Of a stretch of DNA of 64,000 bases, positions 7,485-16,369 are shown piece by piece. Source of the DNA: Streptomyces sp. PT12 (GTDB taxonomy: Bacteria > Actinomycetota > Actinomycetes > Streptomycetales > Streptomycetaceae). The stretch is from positions 1 to 64,000 of the forward strand of contig NZ_QEST01000081.1 of NCBI RefSeq assembly GCF_003311645.1, given 5' to 3'. Under the pieces are notes generated by a model. The model was not told the DNA's origin and did not search any database. It saw nothing but the letters and a program-made list of their open reading frames with translations. A program made the position numbers and the translations under genes. The number at the start of each line of letters is the position of its first letter. Positions within the stretch are counted from its first letter, which is position 1.

Positions 7485-7773
7485 CGCATCGTAACGCTCG
7501 CGACGTGGGGCCTCTTCGCACACAACACCGGCCTCCTCCGTGCGCGCATCATCGCGGTCGACGTCTTCGGTGTTCAGGAACCAGCCGACACGCCCTCCGG
7601 TCTGGTCCCCGGCCCGGGTGGCCTGGTCATCAGTCACCACCCTTGCCAGGAGGACGAACGACCACCCAGCGCTTTCCGTCGCCGCCAGGTACATCCCCCA
7701 ACAGGTCGAACCCGAGCACGTCCACGGAGAAGGTGATCGCCTCGTCGTAGTCACGTACGACCACGGTCACCAA
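7485..7773 (-). pseudogene. Frameshifted VOC/glyoxalase-like gene
   Basis: The 5' part reads VTVVVRDYDEAITFSVDVLG (from GTG 7770 or TTG 7773) and ends at a TGA after PGKGGD. The continuation VTDDQATRAGDQTGGRVGWF and an EEAPRR segment lie in the next frame. Together they match the vicinal-oxygen-chelate pattern, but the last part (usually a DPWGN/DLYGN segment) is missing. The gene is disabled by at least one frameshift and a 3' loss. Confidence 0.7.
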
Positions 7774-7850
7774 TCCAGACGAGCCACCCGACGATCAGGC
7801 CGCCGTCCGACGCCGTCTCCAACCCGGCGAACCCATGCGGTCACAGCACT

Positions 7851-8221
7851 CTAGGCGCGGCTGTCGGCCAGCGCGGCGAGCTGATCGAACGTGCGGACAA
7901 GGGTCTCGCGGCGGCGGGCGCGGAAGTCGGGCGTGGGGGCGAGGCCGTCGATCGCCTCGTCCCAGACGGCGAGATACCTCTTCTTCCACTCCCTGACCGT
8001 GTCGCCCGACGGCAGGGTGACGCCGACGTAGCCGCGCGTTCCGAGCAGGTGGAGCAGTTCGAGGTTGCACGGGACGGCCACGCCGTCGTACTCGTCGGGC
8101 TCGAGCCCGACCGGGTCACCGGCCATCGCCTCGGCCACCTCGTCGACCAACCGGCCGGTGAGCACGGACAGATGGTCGGCCGCCGTGTCCTCGTCGAAGT
8201 CCCCGCGCCCCACCTGCCCAC
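7851..8221 (-). pseudogene. DUF4259 gene with one-base frameshift near its start
   Basis: From residue about 12 the frame gives a convincing DUF4259 protein (FDEDTAADHLS, LVDEVAEAMAGDP, AVPCNLELLHLLG). The usual N-terminus MGTWGxGxFD is found in another frame as VGRWGAG from GTG 8221. The switch happens in the G-run at 8201-8204; one extra G would restore a 123-aa protein. Translation could instead begin at GTG 8213 (VGRGDFDED) or ATG 8246, losing or replacing the first residues. It is either a mild lesion or a homopolymer sequencing error. Function of DUF4259 is unknown. Confidence 0.65.
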
Positions 8222-8302
8222 CGTTGCTCGCCGCCCGGCCCCCCAACGGTCCCCCGAGGCGTTCCCGCGCAACGGTCCCGCGAGGCGTTCCCGTGAACGT
8301 TC

Positions 8303-10180
8303 CTAGAACGCCCGCGTATAGATGAGGGGGGCCTCGTCCGTGGTGTTCTCGCGGACGAGCCTATCCCCGTCACGGACCAGGAACGTCGGGTCGCCGGAGG
8401 CGCACGCCCCCTCCTGCGCCGTCAGCCGCGTCCCTTCGAGATGGACCTCGCCATTCACCACGCCGATGAGGTCACCCTCGAACTCGCAGTGGTAAGGCTG
8501 CCCGTCCTCGCTCGTGCCCACGGCCGTCAGCCAGATCGCGGTCTCGCCGGGCGCCGCCTGCCGCACCTCAAGGGTGCGGGTGTGCGCGTAGCCGAACCAG
8601 TCGGCGGTGGCCGTCCATTCGCCGAGGAAGAAGTCCGGGATCGGCTCGTCGGCCGTGCCGGTGTCGTCCGGCTCCGGCTCGTCGCGCTCCGGCTCGTCCC
8701 ACTCGGGCTCCTCCGGCGCGCCGCCGTCGGGCCCCGACTCGTCCGGCCCGTCCGGCCCGGCGTCCTCGGGCGTGGCATCGCCGCTCGGCTCGTCCTCGCT
8801 CGAACCCCCGTCGTCGGCGGGCGACTCCTGCGCGGTGTCGCCCGCCCCGTTGTCCCCCGTGGTGCTGGCGTAGACGAACCCGCCGCCCAGCGCGGCGACC
8901 AGCAGCCCGGCCAGGGCGACGACCAACCACGGCCTGCGGTCGCGGTGTTCGCCCGTCGAGGGCCCGGGGACGCTCCGGTCGGGGGCGGCCGTGAGCGGGG
9001 CGGGGACCGGCGCGGACAGGTAACGCGGGTGCCCCGACACGGGCATCGGCGGCGCGGACGGGGGCAGGGGCGTGGTGGCGGTCGCCGTCGGGGAGGAGTC
9101 GGTGCCGGATGGCACGGTGGGCTCGGGGATGTCGAACGGCAGCCACCCCGCGGCGGGCAGGGCGCGGTCAAGGCCCAGCTCGCCCGCTAACTCGCCGCAG
9201 AGCGCGAGGACTTCGGCGGCCGTGGGGCGTTCGCCCGGCTCCCGGCGCAGACAGGGCTCGACGATGCGGCGCAACGGGGCGGGGCACGCGGACAGTTCGG
9301 GCTCGGCGTGCGCGATGCGGTAGAGGAGGACATCCGCGGGGCCCTCGCCGAACGGGTGGGTCGCGGTGGCGGCCACATGGGCCGTGAGGCCGAGCGTGAA
9401 CAGGTCGGTCGCGGCGGTGATCGCGCCGCCCGTCGCCTGCTCGGGGGCCATGAACCCGGGCGTGCCCACCCGGATCCCGGTGCCCGTCAACGACGTGGCG
9501 TCGGCGGCCTGCGCGATGCCGAAGTCGATGACCACGGGCCCCTCGGCGGCCAGCATGACATTGCCCGGCTTGAGGTCGCGGTGGACCACGCGCGCGGCGT
9601 GGATGTCGGCGAGCGCGGAGGCGACCCCGGCGACCAGGCGCAGCACCGTGGGCGGGTCGAGGGGGCCGCCGTCGGCGTTCAACACCCAGGAGAGCGAAGG
9701 CCCTTGGACATACTCGGTGGCGAGCCACGGCACCGGGCCCTCGGTGTTGCTGTCCACCACGGCGGCGACATAGCGGCCGCGCACCTGCCGCGCGGCGTTC
9801 ACCTCCTGCTGGAAGCGCCTGCGGAAGCGCGGCTCGCCCGCCAGGTCGGGGTGGACGACCTTTAGCGCGACGGGCTGGCCGCCGCGCGTGGCCGAGAGAT
9901 AGACCGTTCCCATGCCGCCCGCGCCGAGGCGGCCCATGAGCTGGTAGCCGGAGATCTCGCGCGGGTCCCACGACTGGAGCGGCGCGGCAGACGGTGGCGT
10001 TCCCCAGCCCGCGGCCTCCCGCCGTTCGCCCCGCGGTCCCTGCTGTCCGTGCTGTCCCTGCTGTCCGTGCTGTGCCTGCCGCCCGTACTCCCCGGTGCCG
10101 TCCACGGCCACAGCCCCTTCCCCCGCGTGGTCGCCCGTCGTATGTGTCGTGCCCCACTCCGTATCGTAGGGATGGCACAT
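8303..10180 (-). CDS. Transmembrane Ser/Thr protein kinase (PknB type)
   Basis: 625 aa. A Gln/Gly-rich N-terminal tail (HGQQGQHGQQG) is followed by a complete Hanks-type kinase domain from about residue 78: glycine loop GRLGAGGMGTVYL, ATP lysine in VALKVV, catalytic HRDLKPGN, VIDFG and FMAPEQ. A Pro-rich linker leads to one membrane segment near residue 440, then an acidic low-complexity stretch and an extracellular domain of about 110 residues beginning FLGEWTATADW, with two Cys. It probably phosphorylates cytoplasmic targets in response to an outside signal. Divergent from the RHS gene, and paralogous to the kinase at 13441. Confidence 0.92.
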   Translation of the reverse strand: MCHPYDTEWGTTHTTGDHAGEGAVAVDGTGEYGRQAQHGQQGQHGQQGPRGERREAAGWGTPPSAAPLQSWDPREISGYQLMGRLGAGGMGTVYLSATRGGQPVALKVVHPDLAGEPRFRRRFQQEVNAARQVRGRYVAAVVDSNTEGPVPWLATEYVQGPSLSWVLNADGGPLDPPTVLRLVAGVASALADIHAARVVHRDLKPGNVMLAAEGPVVIDFGIAQAADATSLTGTGIRVGTPGFMAPEQATGGAITAATDLFTLGLTAHVAATATHPFGEGPADVLLYRIAHAEPELSACPAPLRRIVEPCLRREPGERPTAAEVLALCGELAGELGLDRALPAAGWLPFDIPEPTVPSGTDSSPTATATTPLPPSAPPMPVSGHPRYLSAPVPAPLTAAPDRSVPGPSTGEHRDRRPWLVVALAGLLVAALGGGFVYASTTGDNGAGDTAQESPADDGGSSEDEPSGDATPEDAGPDGPDESGPDGGAPEEPEWDEPERDEPEPDDTGTADEPIPDFFLGEWTATADWFGYAHTRTLEVRQAAPGETAIWLTAVGTSEDGQPYHCEFEGDLIGVVNGEVHLEGTRLTAQEGACASGDPTFLVRDGDRLVRENTTDEAPLIYTRAF

Positions 10181-10299
10181 ATGCGCTCCGTAACAGCTCG
10201 GTAGCGGATCCGTCTCCCGTGCGCGGGGCGCCAGTTGAACCGCACCCGGCACACAACTACGGTCGGTGGGCACAGGAACGAGCGACGACCGGGAGATTC

Positions 10300-13200
10300 A
10301 TGACCGACGTGCGCGACGCGGTGATCGCGCTGGTCACCCCCCGGGTCGCCGGTGACGAGGCGGGCGGCGAACGGACGCCCTGGCACGCCGTGTCCAAGGA
10401 GTGGCGGCGGGCGGGGGCCGCCCCCGAGCCGCTGCCGGGGTTCGACCCGGCCACGGGCGGGGTCGACCTGTCCGCCGAGGACGTGCGGCTGCCCGGCGTG
10501 CTGCCGCTGGTGATCGGCCGCCGCCACAGGAGCGGCGGGCCCAGGGGCAGGCACTTCGGGCCCGCCTGGACCTCGACGCTCGACCAGCGCCTTGAGCTAC
10601 GCGCGGACGGCGTGCGGCTCGTCGCTGAGGACGGCACGCTGGTGGAGTACCCGGTGCCCACGGGCGGCGTGGCCGTGCTTCCGGTCAATGGGCCGCACTG
10701 GCCGCTGCGTTGGGACGGCACGGCGGGCGGGCCCATGACGGTCACCAGGACAGGGAGCGGGATGACGTGGCACTACCGGCCCGTGCCCGGGGTGCCCGGG
10801 TCCGAGTTGCCGCTCGTCGAGGTGACCGACCGGCACGGCAACGGCGTGGCGCTCGCGCATGACAAGGGCACGGTCATGGAGCTGGTGCACAGCGGCGGGC
10901 AGCGGGTCGGGGTGGTGTCCGAGGCGGGGCGCGTCACCGAGCTGCGGCTGCTCGGCGACGACGACGTGGTGCTCGCCCGCTATGCCTACGGCGAGGCCGG
11001 GGACCTGGTCCGCGCCCCCGGTGGGCGCCTCCACCACGACGCCGCGCACCGGGTCACCGGGTGGGAGGACCCCACGGGGACGACGCGCTACTCCTATGTG
11101 TGGGAGGGCGGCCACGTGGTCGCGACCGAGGGCACCGACGGGCTGCTCTCGGCGACGATCGCGTACGAGGGCGAGGGGGCGGGCCGCACGACGGCGATCA
11201 CGGACGGGCTCGGCGCCACGACCGTGCTGGCCTTCGATGAACGGGGCTTGGCTCTCTCCGCGACGGATCCGCTGGGCGCCGTGACGCGTAAGGAGTGGAC
11301 CGCCGAGGGCCGGATCGCCGCCGTCACCGACCCGTTGGGCCGCACGACGTGGTATGGGTACGACGAGCGCGGCGCGCTGGTGTCGGTGGCCTACGCCGAC
11401 GGCACCGGGGTCTCGGCCACCTATGACGAGCATGGGCTCATCACGTCGTTCACGGCCGAGGACGGGGCCGTGAGCGAGATCGCCCGCGACGACCTGGGCA
11501 ACCCCCTGCGCCGGACCGCGCCGGGGGGCGCGGTGACCGTCCGCACCCACGACGGGCGTGGCGCGCTGGCCTCGGTGACCGACGCGCTCGGCGGGCTCTG
11601 GCGGGTGACGTGCGACGCCGCGGGCCTTCCCGTCGAGGTCGCCGACCCGATGGGCCGCGCGACGCGGTATGAACGCGACGCGCGCGGCCGGGTCATCCGC
11701 GTGACGGGCCCGGGGGGTGCGAGCGTGGCGGTGGGGTGGCACGACAGCGGCGCGCCCGCCGAGGTGACGTGGGCGGACGGGACGGGCGAGCGGTTCCACC
11801 ACGACGCGGCGGGGCACCTGGTCGAGCACGTGGACGCGGCGGGGCACGTGACGCGCCGGGCGATCGGCCCCTTCGGCGTGGTCACCCGGGTCAGCCGCCC
11901 CGACGGCTCAAGCCTCACCAGGACCTTCGACGCGGCGCTTCGGGTCACCGAGGTCAGGGACGGCAGGGGCACCGTGTGGACGTACCGGTACGACGCGGCG
12001 GGGCGGCTGAGCGAGGAGACGGGACCTGGCGGCGGCTCGGTGCGGTACAGGTTCGACGCGGCGGGGCAGCTGGCGCGCCGGACGAACGGCGCGGGGCAGC
12101 GCGTGTCCCAGACCTACGACGGGCGCGGGCGGCTGGTCGAGCAGCGCTCGGACACCGACATCGCGCGGTTCCGCTACGACCCGGTCGGGCGCCTGGTGGG
12201 GGCGGTGGGCGGCGAGGCGTCGGTGACGCGGGTCCTCGACGCCACGGGCGCGGTGGTGAGCGAGTCGTGCGGCGAGCGCACCGTGCGGTTCGCGTATGAC
12301 GCGCTGGGGCGGCCCGTCGAGCGGCGCACGCCCTCGGGCGCGGTGACGTCGTGGACCTATGACGCGGGCTCGTTCATGATCGGACTGCGGGCGGGGGACC
12401 GGGAGTTCGGCTTCGACCACGACGCGCACGGGCGTGAGACGGCCCGGCATCTGGGCCGCCCCGGGGTCACGCTGCGGCAGCGCTGGGACGCGGCGGGGCG
12501 GCTGATCGAGCAGGTGCTCCCCGGTGGCGCGCGGCGCAGGACGTACCGCTATCGCGAGGACGGCTTTCTCACCCGGGTGGTGGACTCGGGGGCGGGGATC
12601 ACCGAGCTGACGCCCGACCCCCTGGGGCGGCCGCTGAGGGTCAACGGGCCCGGTGGCGACGAGGAGCTCGGCTACGACGCCGACGGCGGCCCGTCGGGCG
12701 CGGCGTCGGGGTACCGCTATGACACCCAGGGCCGCGTCGTCCAACTCGGCGGCGGCGAGCTGAGCTTGAGCTGGGACGCCCATGACAGGCTCACCGATGT
12801 GGTCTCCCGCGACGGGCGGCACTGGCACCTGGTGTACGACGCGCTCGGCCGCCGCATCGCGCGCCAACTCCTCGACGACTACGGTTCTGTGGTCGAGGAG
12901 ACCGCGCTCGTGTGGGCGGGCGCGCGGCCCGCCGAGGAGATCGCGCCCGACGGCACGGCCACCACATGGCACTGGACGCCCGACGGCGGCCGCCCGGTGG
13001 CCCAGTCGACGGCCGCCCCGGGGGCGGTCCCCCGCTGCCATGCGATCGTGACCGACCCCACCGGCACGCCGCTCGAACTGGTCAACGGGCACGGGGGCGT
13101 TGCCTGGCAGCGCAGGGCCTCGGCGCTCGGCGCGCGGCGGTCGGCCGACGACGAGGCTCCGGGCGGGCGCCCCGGCCCCTGGTGCGCGCTCGACGGGCCG

Positions 13201-13374
13201 CACGCGCTGTACGACGCGGCAACGGGCCTGTCGTTCCAGCACGAAGCTGGCGGGGATCCGGCGACCCGGCCCTATGACCCGGTGGGCGGGCGCTTCCTCG
13301 CCCCCGCGCGCGAGCCGGGGCCGCACCCGTACGGCAGGGCGCCACGGGCCGCCGCGCACATTCTGTTGCACTGA
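10300..13374 (+). CDS. RHS/YD-repeat protein with DUF6531-like N-terminus
   Basis: 1,024 aa. Residues about 45-110 match the DUF6531 region that opens RHS proteins (LPGVLPLVIGRRHRSGG, then FGPAWTSTLDQRLEL). The rest is a long array of YD repeats (G-x3-RYxYDxxGR-L pattern), which in known RHS proteins folds into a shell around a C-terminal toxin. The C-terminus reads YDPVGGRFLAPAREPGPHPYG and stops about 16 residues later, so the toxin cargo is absent. No signal peptide is visible. The ATG at 10300 follows GGGAGA; a much longer open frame from 9994 runs into the divergent kinase promoter and is rejected. Its role with the two kinases is unknown. Confidence 0.88.
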   Translation: MTDVRDAVIALVTPRVAGDEAGGERTPWHAVSKEWRRAGAAPEPLPGFDPATGGVDLSAEDVRLPGVLPLVIGRRHRSGGPRGRHFGPAWTSTLDQRLELRADGVRLVAEDGTLVEYPVPTGGVAVLPVNGPHWPLRWDGTAGGPMTVTRTGSGMTWHYRPVPGVPGSELPLVEVTDRHGNGVALAHDKGTVMELVHSGGQRVGVVSEAGRVTELRLLGDDDVVLARYAYGEAGDLVRAPGGRLHHDAAHRVTGWEDPTGTTRYSYVWEGGHVVATEGTDGLLSATIAYEGEGAGRTTAITDGLGATTVLAFDERGLALSATDPLGAVTRKEWTAEGRIAAVTDPLGRTTWYGYDERGALVSVAYADGTGVSATYDEHGLITSFTAEDGAVSEIARDDLGNPLRRTAPGGAVTVRTHDGRGALASVTDALGGLWRVTCDAAGLPVEVADPMGRATRYERDARGRVIRVTGPGGASVAVGWHDSGAPAEVTWADGTGERFHHDAAGHLVEHVDAAGHVTRRAIGPFGVVTRVSRPDGSSLTRTFDAALRVTEVRDGRGTVWTYRYDAAGRLSEETGPGGGSVRYRFDAAGQLARRTNGAGQRVSQTYDGRGRLVEQRSDTDIARFRYDPVGRLVGAVGGEASVTRVLDATGAVVSESCGERTVRFAYDALGRPVERRTPSGAVTSWTYDAGSFMIGLRAGDREFGFDHDAHGRETARHLGRPGVTLRQRWDAAGRLIEQVLPGGARRRTYRYREDGFLTRVVDSGAGITELTPDPLGRPLRVNGPGGDEELGYDADGGPSGAASGYRYDTQGRVVQLGGGELSLSWDAHDRLTDVVSRDGRHWHLVYDALGRRIARQLLDDYGSVVEETALVWAGARPAEEIAPDGTATTWHWTPDGGRPVAQSTAAPGAVPRCHAIVTDPTGTPLELVNGHGGVAWQRRASALGARRSADDEAPGGRPGPWCALDGPHALYDAATGLSFQHEAGGDPATRPYDPVGGRFLAPAREPGPHPYGRAPRAAAHILLH

Positions 13375-13440
13375 CCGCCTCGCACGCAGCGGCATGTGTA
13401 AGTACCCTGTTGCCGCGTCGACTTGGGGGAGGTTGCTGCG

Positions 13441-15150
13441 GTGGGTGCCCAACAGGGGCCGGTGTTCAAGCCGTTGTCGCCGGAGGATCCTTCCGAGGTG
13501 GCGGGCCAGCGGCTGCTCGCGCGCCTCGGCGAGGGCGGCATGGGCGCCGTCTATCTTTCGAGGACCAGGGGCGGTCAGCCCGTCGCCATCAAGGTCGTGC
13601 GGCGGGAGTACGCGCGGGACGCGGCGTTCCGGCGGCGCTTCGCGCAGGAGGTGCGGGCGGCGAGCCGGGTGCGGGGATACCACCTGGTGGCGGTCGTCGA
13701 CCACGACAGCGAGGCGGCGGCGCCCTGGCTGGCCTCGGAGTATGTGGCGGGCGTGGGCCTCGACGAGGCGCTGGCCGCGCGTGGCCCGCTGCCGCTGGAC
13801 GCCGTGCTCAAGGTGACGGCGTGCGTGGCGCGGGCGTTGGCGACGATCCACGCGGCGGGCGTCGTCCACCGCGACCTCAAGCCGAGCAACATCATGCTCG
13901 CCGCCTCGGGCCCTTTTGTCATCGACTTCGGCATCGCCCGCGCGGCCGACGCGACCCAGCTCACCACCACGGGCGGGCTGATCGGGACCCCGCACTACAT
14001 GTCGCCCGAGCAGGCGCTCGGCGATCCGGTGGGACCGGCTGGCGACGTGTTCGCGCTGGGGCTCGTCGCGGCGGTCGCGGCGACGGGGCGCCACCCCTAC
14101 GGGGACGGCGGCGGGATCACCGTGGCCACGCAGATCGCCAACACGGCCGTGCGCCCGCCCGATCTCTCGGGCTATCCGGACGCGCTGCGGCCGCTGCTTG
14201 AGCGGGCTCTGACCGCCTCGCCCGACGAGCGGATCACGCCGGGCGAGGTGGAGGCGCTGTGCGCGGGGGCCGCCGAGCGGCCGCTCGACGACTTCGGCGG
14301 GTGGCTGCCGGGGGAGTTGGCGCGTTCCCTCGCCGAACGGGCCGCCGAGGTCGAGCGGTTGGTGCGCGCGCCCGCGCCCCCTCCGCCCGCCTCGTCCGCG
14401 CCGCTGCCCCCGTTGCCGCCCCCGCCCGGGTCGGCGCTCGCGGCGACGGGCAGGGCGGCGCGGCCCGCTCCACCGGAGCCGCCGCGGCCGAAGAAGCGGT
14501 CGGGGCGGGCGCGTTGGGCGTGGGGCGGCGCGGTGGCCGCGGCGGCGGCCGTGGCCCTGGTGCTGCTCGCGCCCGTGGTGGCCGACCTGTGGTCCGACGA
14601 CTCGGGGGCGGGCGCGGAGGGGAACGAGGCGGGCGAGTCGCCGGAGGATCCTCCGGCGGACGACGGGGACGGGGAAACCCCCGGCACCCCCGAACCCGAG
14701 CCGGAGCCCTCGACATCGGAGCCCGAGCCCGAGCCGCGCTTCGAACCCCTCATGGAGGGCCAGCCGTTCGAGATCAGGGCGGTGCTCTACGACATCATCT
14801 TCGTCGACCTCGACGAGGCGCGGGTGAGCGCCGACTCGGACGACAGCGACGACGACGAGCTGTCCATCTCGGGCTACTCCGACGCCTGGTCCCTGGAGAC
14901 CACGGCCGGGATCTCGGCGGGCACCTCCCCCGAGGAGTGCCAGGACGCGACGCAGTTCAACGTCATGAGCCCCGAGATCAACTTCGACGACTTCGCGGAC
15001 ACCCTGCCGGTCGGCACCCGGCTGTGCTTCATCACCACCTCGGGCAATCTGGCCCAGCTGGAGATCACGGGGCTGACCGTCTCCGGCGACTACGACAACC
15101 TCTACGACGTCTCGACCGTGCTGACCGTGTGGGCGGTCAACCAGCCATGA
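13441..15150 (+). CDS. Transmembrane Ser/Thr protein kinase, second paralogue
   Basis: 569 aa. Kinase domain from about residue 25 (ARLGEGGMGAVYL, VAIKVV, HRDLKPSN, VIDFG, YMSPEQ). A Pro-rich linker follows, then one membrane segment near 357-380, an acidic Glu/Pro stretch and an extracellular domain of about 130 residues with two Cys. The GTG at 13441 is preferred over the TTG at 13423 because GGGGGAGG sits 8 nt upstream of it. It lies 66 bp after the RHS gene and its stop overlaps the next start (ATGA), so RHS, kinase and NYN-FHA genes look like one operon. The similarity to the kinase at 8303 suggests duplication around the RHS gene. Confidence 0.92.
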   Translation: MGAQQGPVFKPLSPEDPSEVAGQRLLARLGEGGMGAVYLSRTRGGQPVAIKVVRREYARDAAFRRRFAQEVRAASRVRGYHLVAVVDHDSEAAAPWLASEYVAGVGLDEALAARGPLPLDAVLKVTACVARALATIHAAGVVHRDLKPSNIMLAASGPFVIDFGIARAADATQLTTTGGLIGTPHYMSPEQALGDPVGPAGDVFALGLVAAVAATGRHPYGDGGGITVATQIANTAVRPPDLSGYPDALRPLLERALTASPDERITPGEVEALCAGAAERPLDDFGGWLPGELARSLAERAAEVERLVRAPAPPPPASSAPLPPLPPPPGSALAATGRAARPAPPEPPRPKKRSGRARWAWGGAVAAAAAVALVLLAPVVADLWSDDSGAGAEGNEAGESPEDPPADDGDGETPGTPEPEPEPSTSEPEPEPRFEPLMEGQPFEIRAVLYDIIFVDLDEARVSADSDDSDDDELSISGYSDAWSLETTAGISAGTSPEECQDATQFNVMSPEINFDDFADTLPVGTRLCFITTSGNLAQLEITGLTVSGDYDNLYDVSTVLTVWAVNQP

Positions 15151-16346
15151 GCACCGAGGCGCTGGAAGGAATCGAGCCGCACCTGGCCGCGGGGCACCAG
15201 GAGGCCGACGCGCTCGTCGACCTCTCCAACGTGGTGCGCGACACCCGCGTCGGCGAACGCGGCGCGCGCCCGCCCCGCTCCCTCCACCGGCTGCGCCTGG
15301 TGATCGAGGCCCTGGCCCGGCACACCAGCGACAGCGCCGCGACGGTGTACGCGATCGCCGACGGCAGCCTGGCGCTCGCCCGGCACGAGTACGCCGACCC
15401 GGCCGAGCCGCGTCTGCTGCGGCGCTGGATCGAGCGGGGCCTGGTCGATGAGGCGCCCGACGCGGACGGCCCCCTGCTCGAACTCGCCGAGGTCACGGGC
15501 CTGCCCGTCATCTCCAACGACGACTTCGCCGACTTCCGCACCGCCCACCCGTGGATCCAGGGGGACACGACGCGGTTCCTCGGCGTCGTGCCCATCCTCG
15601 GCGGCACCGCGGTCGCGCTGCGGCCGCGCGCCATGGGCGTGCGCACCCCGGCGCAGATCTCGCGGAAGCTGGAGGAGTCCGACCTCAAGGCGCACGGCCT
15701 GCTCCAGGGGCGCGGGCGCAAGCCGATGACCGCGGTGCTCAAGCGGTACTGGTCCTGTCCGCACCGCGGCTGCCAGCTGTACGACCGCTCGCGGGGCAGC
15801 GCCGTGCGGCTGCCGCTGCTGCGGGGCGGGACGCCGCTGTGCGAGCTGCACCGCGTCCCGCTCGTGGACGACGGGCCGCGCACGGGGATCGCGCAGCTCA
15901 AGCTGCATGTGCGGGGCGAGTGCGTGCGCCGCTTCACGCTCGACGTCGGAACGCGGGTAGCGCTGGGGCGCGCGCCCACGCCCGAGGGGATCGGGCTGCA
16001 CGGCGTGGTGCCCGAGCCGCTGCTGCGGAGGATCAGCCGCAGCCACCTGGAGGTCACGGCATCGGACAGCGGCCTGCTGCTGCGGGACCTGGGCCGGGGC
16101 GGCACGCGGCTGCTGCGGCATGGGACGGCGCGGTGGCGGCCGTTGAACGCGGATGAGCCGACACACTTCAACCTGGGCGATGTCGCCGAGCTGACGCCGG
16201 GGGTGACCGTGACGCGCAGCGCGCGGCGTTACCCCCCGGAGATCGCGGCGGCGTGGCGGCGCTCCGCCGCGCGGGAGGCGCGGGGGCCGCGCGCGGCGGC
16301 GCTCGGCGCCGAGACGGAGCTGCCGCCCGGCGAGGCCGCGGAGTAA
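15147..16346 (+). CDS. NYN/PIN-like nuclease domain fused to FHA domain
   Basis: 399 aa. Residues about 20-170 carry ALVDLSNVVRD, an acidic stretch, then VISNDDFADFRTAHPWI, which is the arrangement of NYN/Zc3h12a-type RNase domains with their acidic metal site. A linker (about 205-250) has spaced Cys and His (YWSCPHRGCQLYD, later CELHR) that could bind zinc. Residues about 265-350 form an FHA domain (VALGRAP, ISRSHLEV, LRDLGRGGTRLL), which reads phosphothreonine. The start overlaps the kinase stop, making this the likely partner or substrate of that kinase. Inference: a phosphorylation-dependent ribonuclease. The nuclease call is moderate; the FHA call is firmer. Confidence 0.75.
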   Translation: MSTEALEGIEPHLAAGHQEADALVDLSNVVRDTRVGERGARPPRSLHRLRLVIEALARHTSDSAATVYAIADGSLALARHEYADPAEPRLLRRWIERGLVDEAPDADGPLLELAEVTGLPVISNDDFADFRTAHPWIQGDTTRFLGVVPILGGTAVALRPRAMGVRTPAQISRKLEESDLKAHGLLQGRGRKPMTAVLKRYWSCPHRGCQLYDRSRGSAVRLPLLRGGTPLCELHRVPLVDDGPRTGIAQLKLHVRGECVRRFTLDVGTRVALGRAPTPEGIGLHGVVPEPLLRRISRSHLEVTASDSGLLLRDLGRGGTRLLRHGTARWRPLNADEPTHFNLGDVAELTPGVTVTRSARRYPPEIAAAWRRSAAREARGPRAAALGAETELPPGEAAE

Positions 16347-16369
16347 CGCGGTGGACGGGGGCGGGGCGG

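Noticed and set aside
9994-10299. Upstream extension of the RHS frame
   Set aside because: Would overlap the divergent kinase coding region; the ATG at 10300 has a ribosome-binding site and family-like start.
11908-14094. 728-codon open frame on the minus strand under the RHS and kinase genes
   Set aside because: Arg/Pro/Ala/His-rich composition and exact antisense position to two well-supported genes; a GC-driven shadow.
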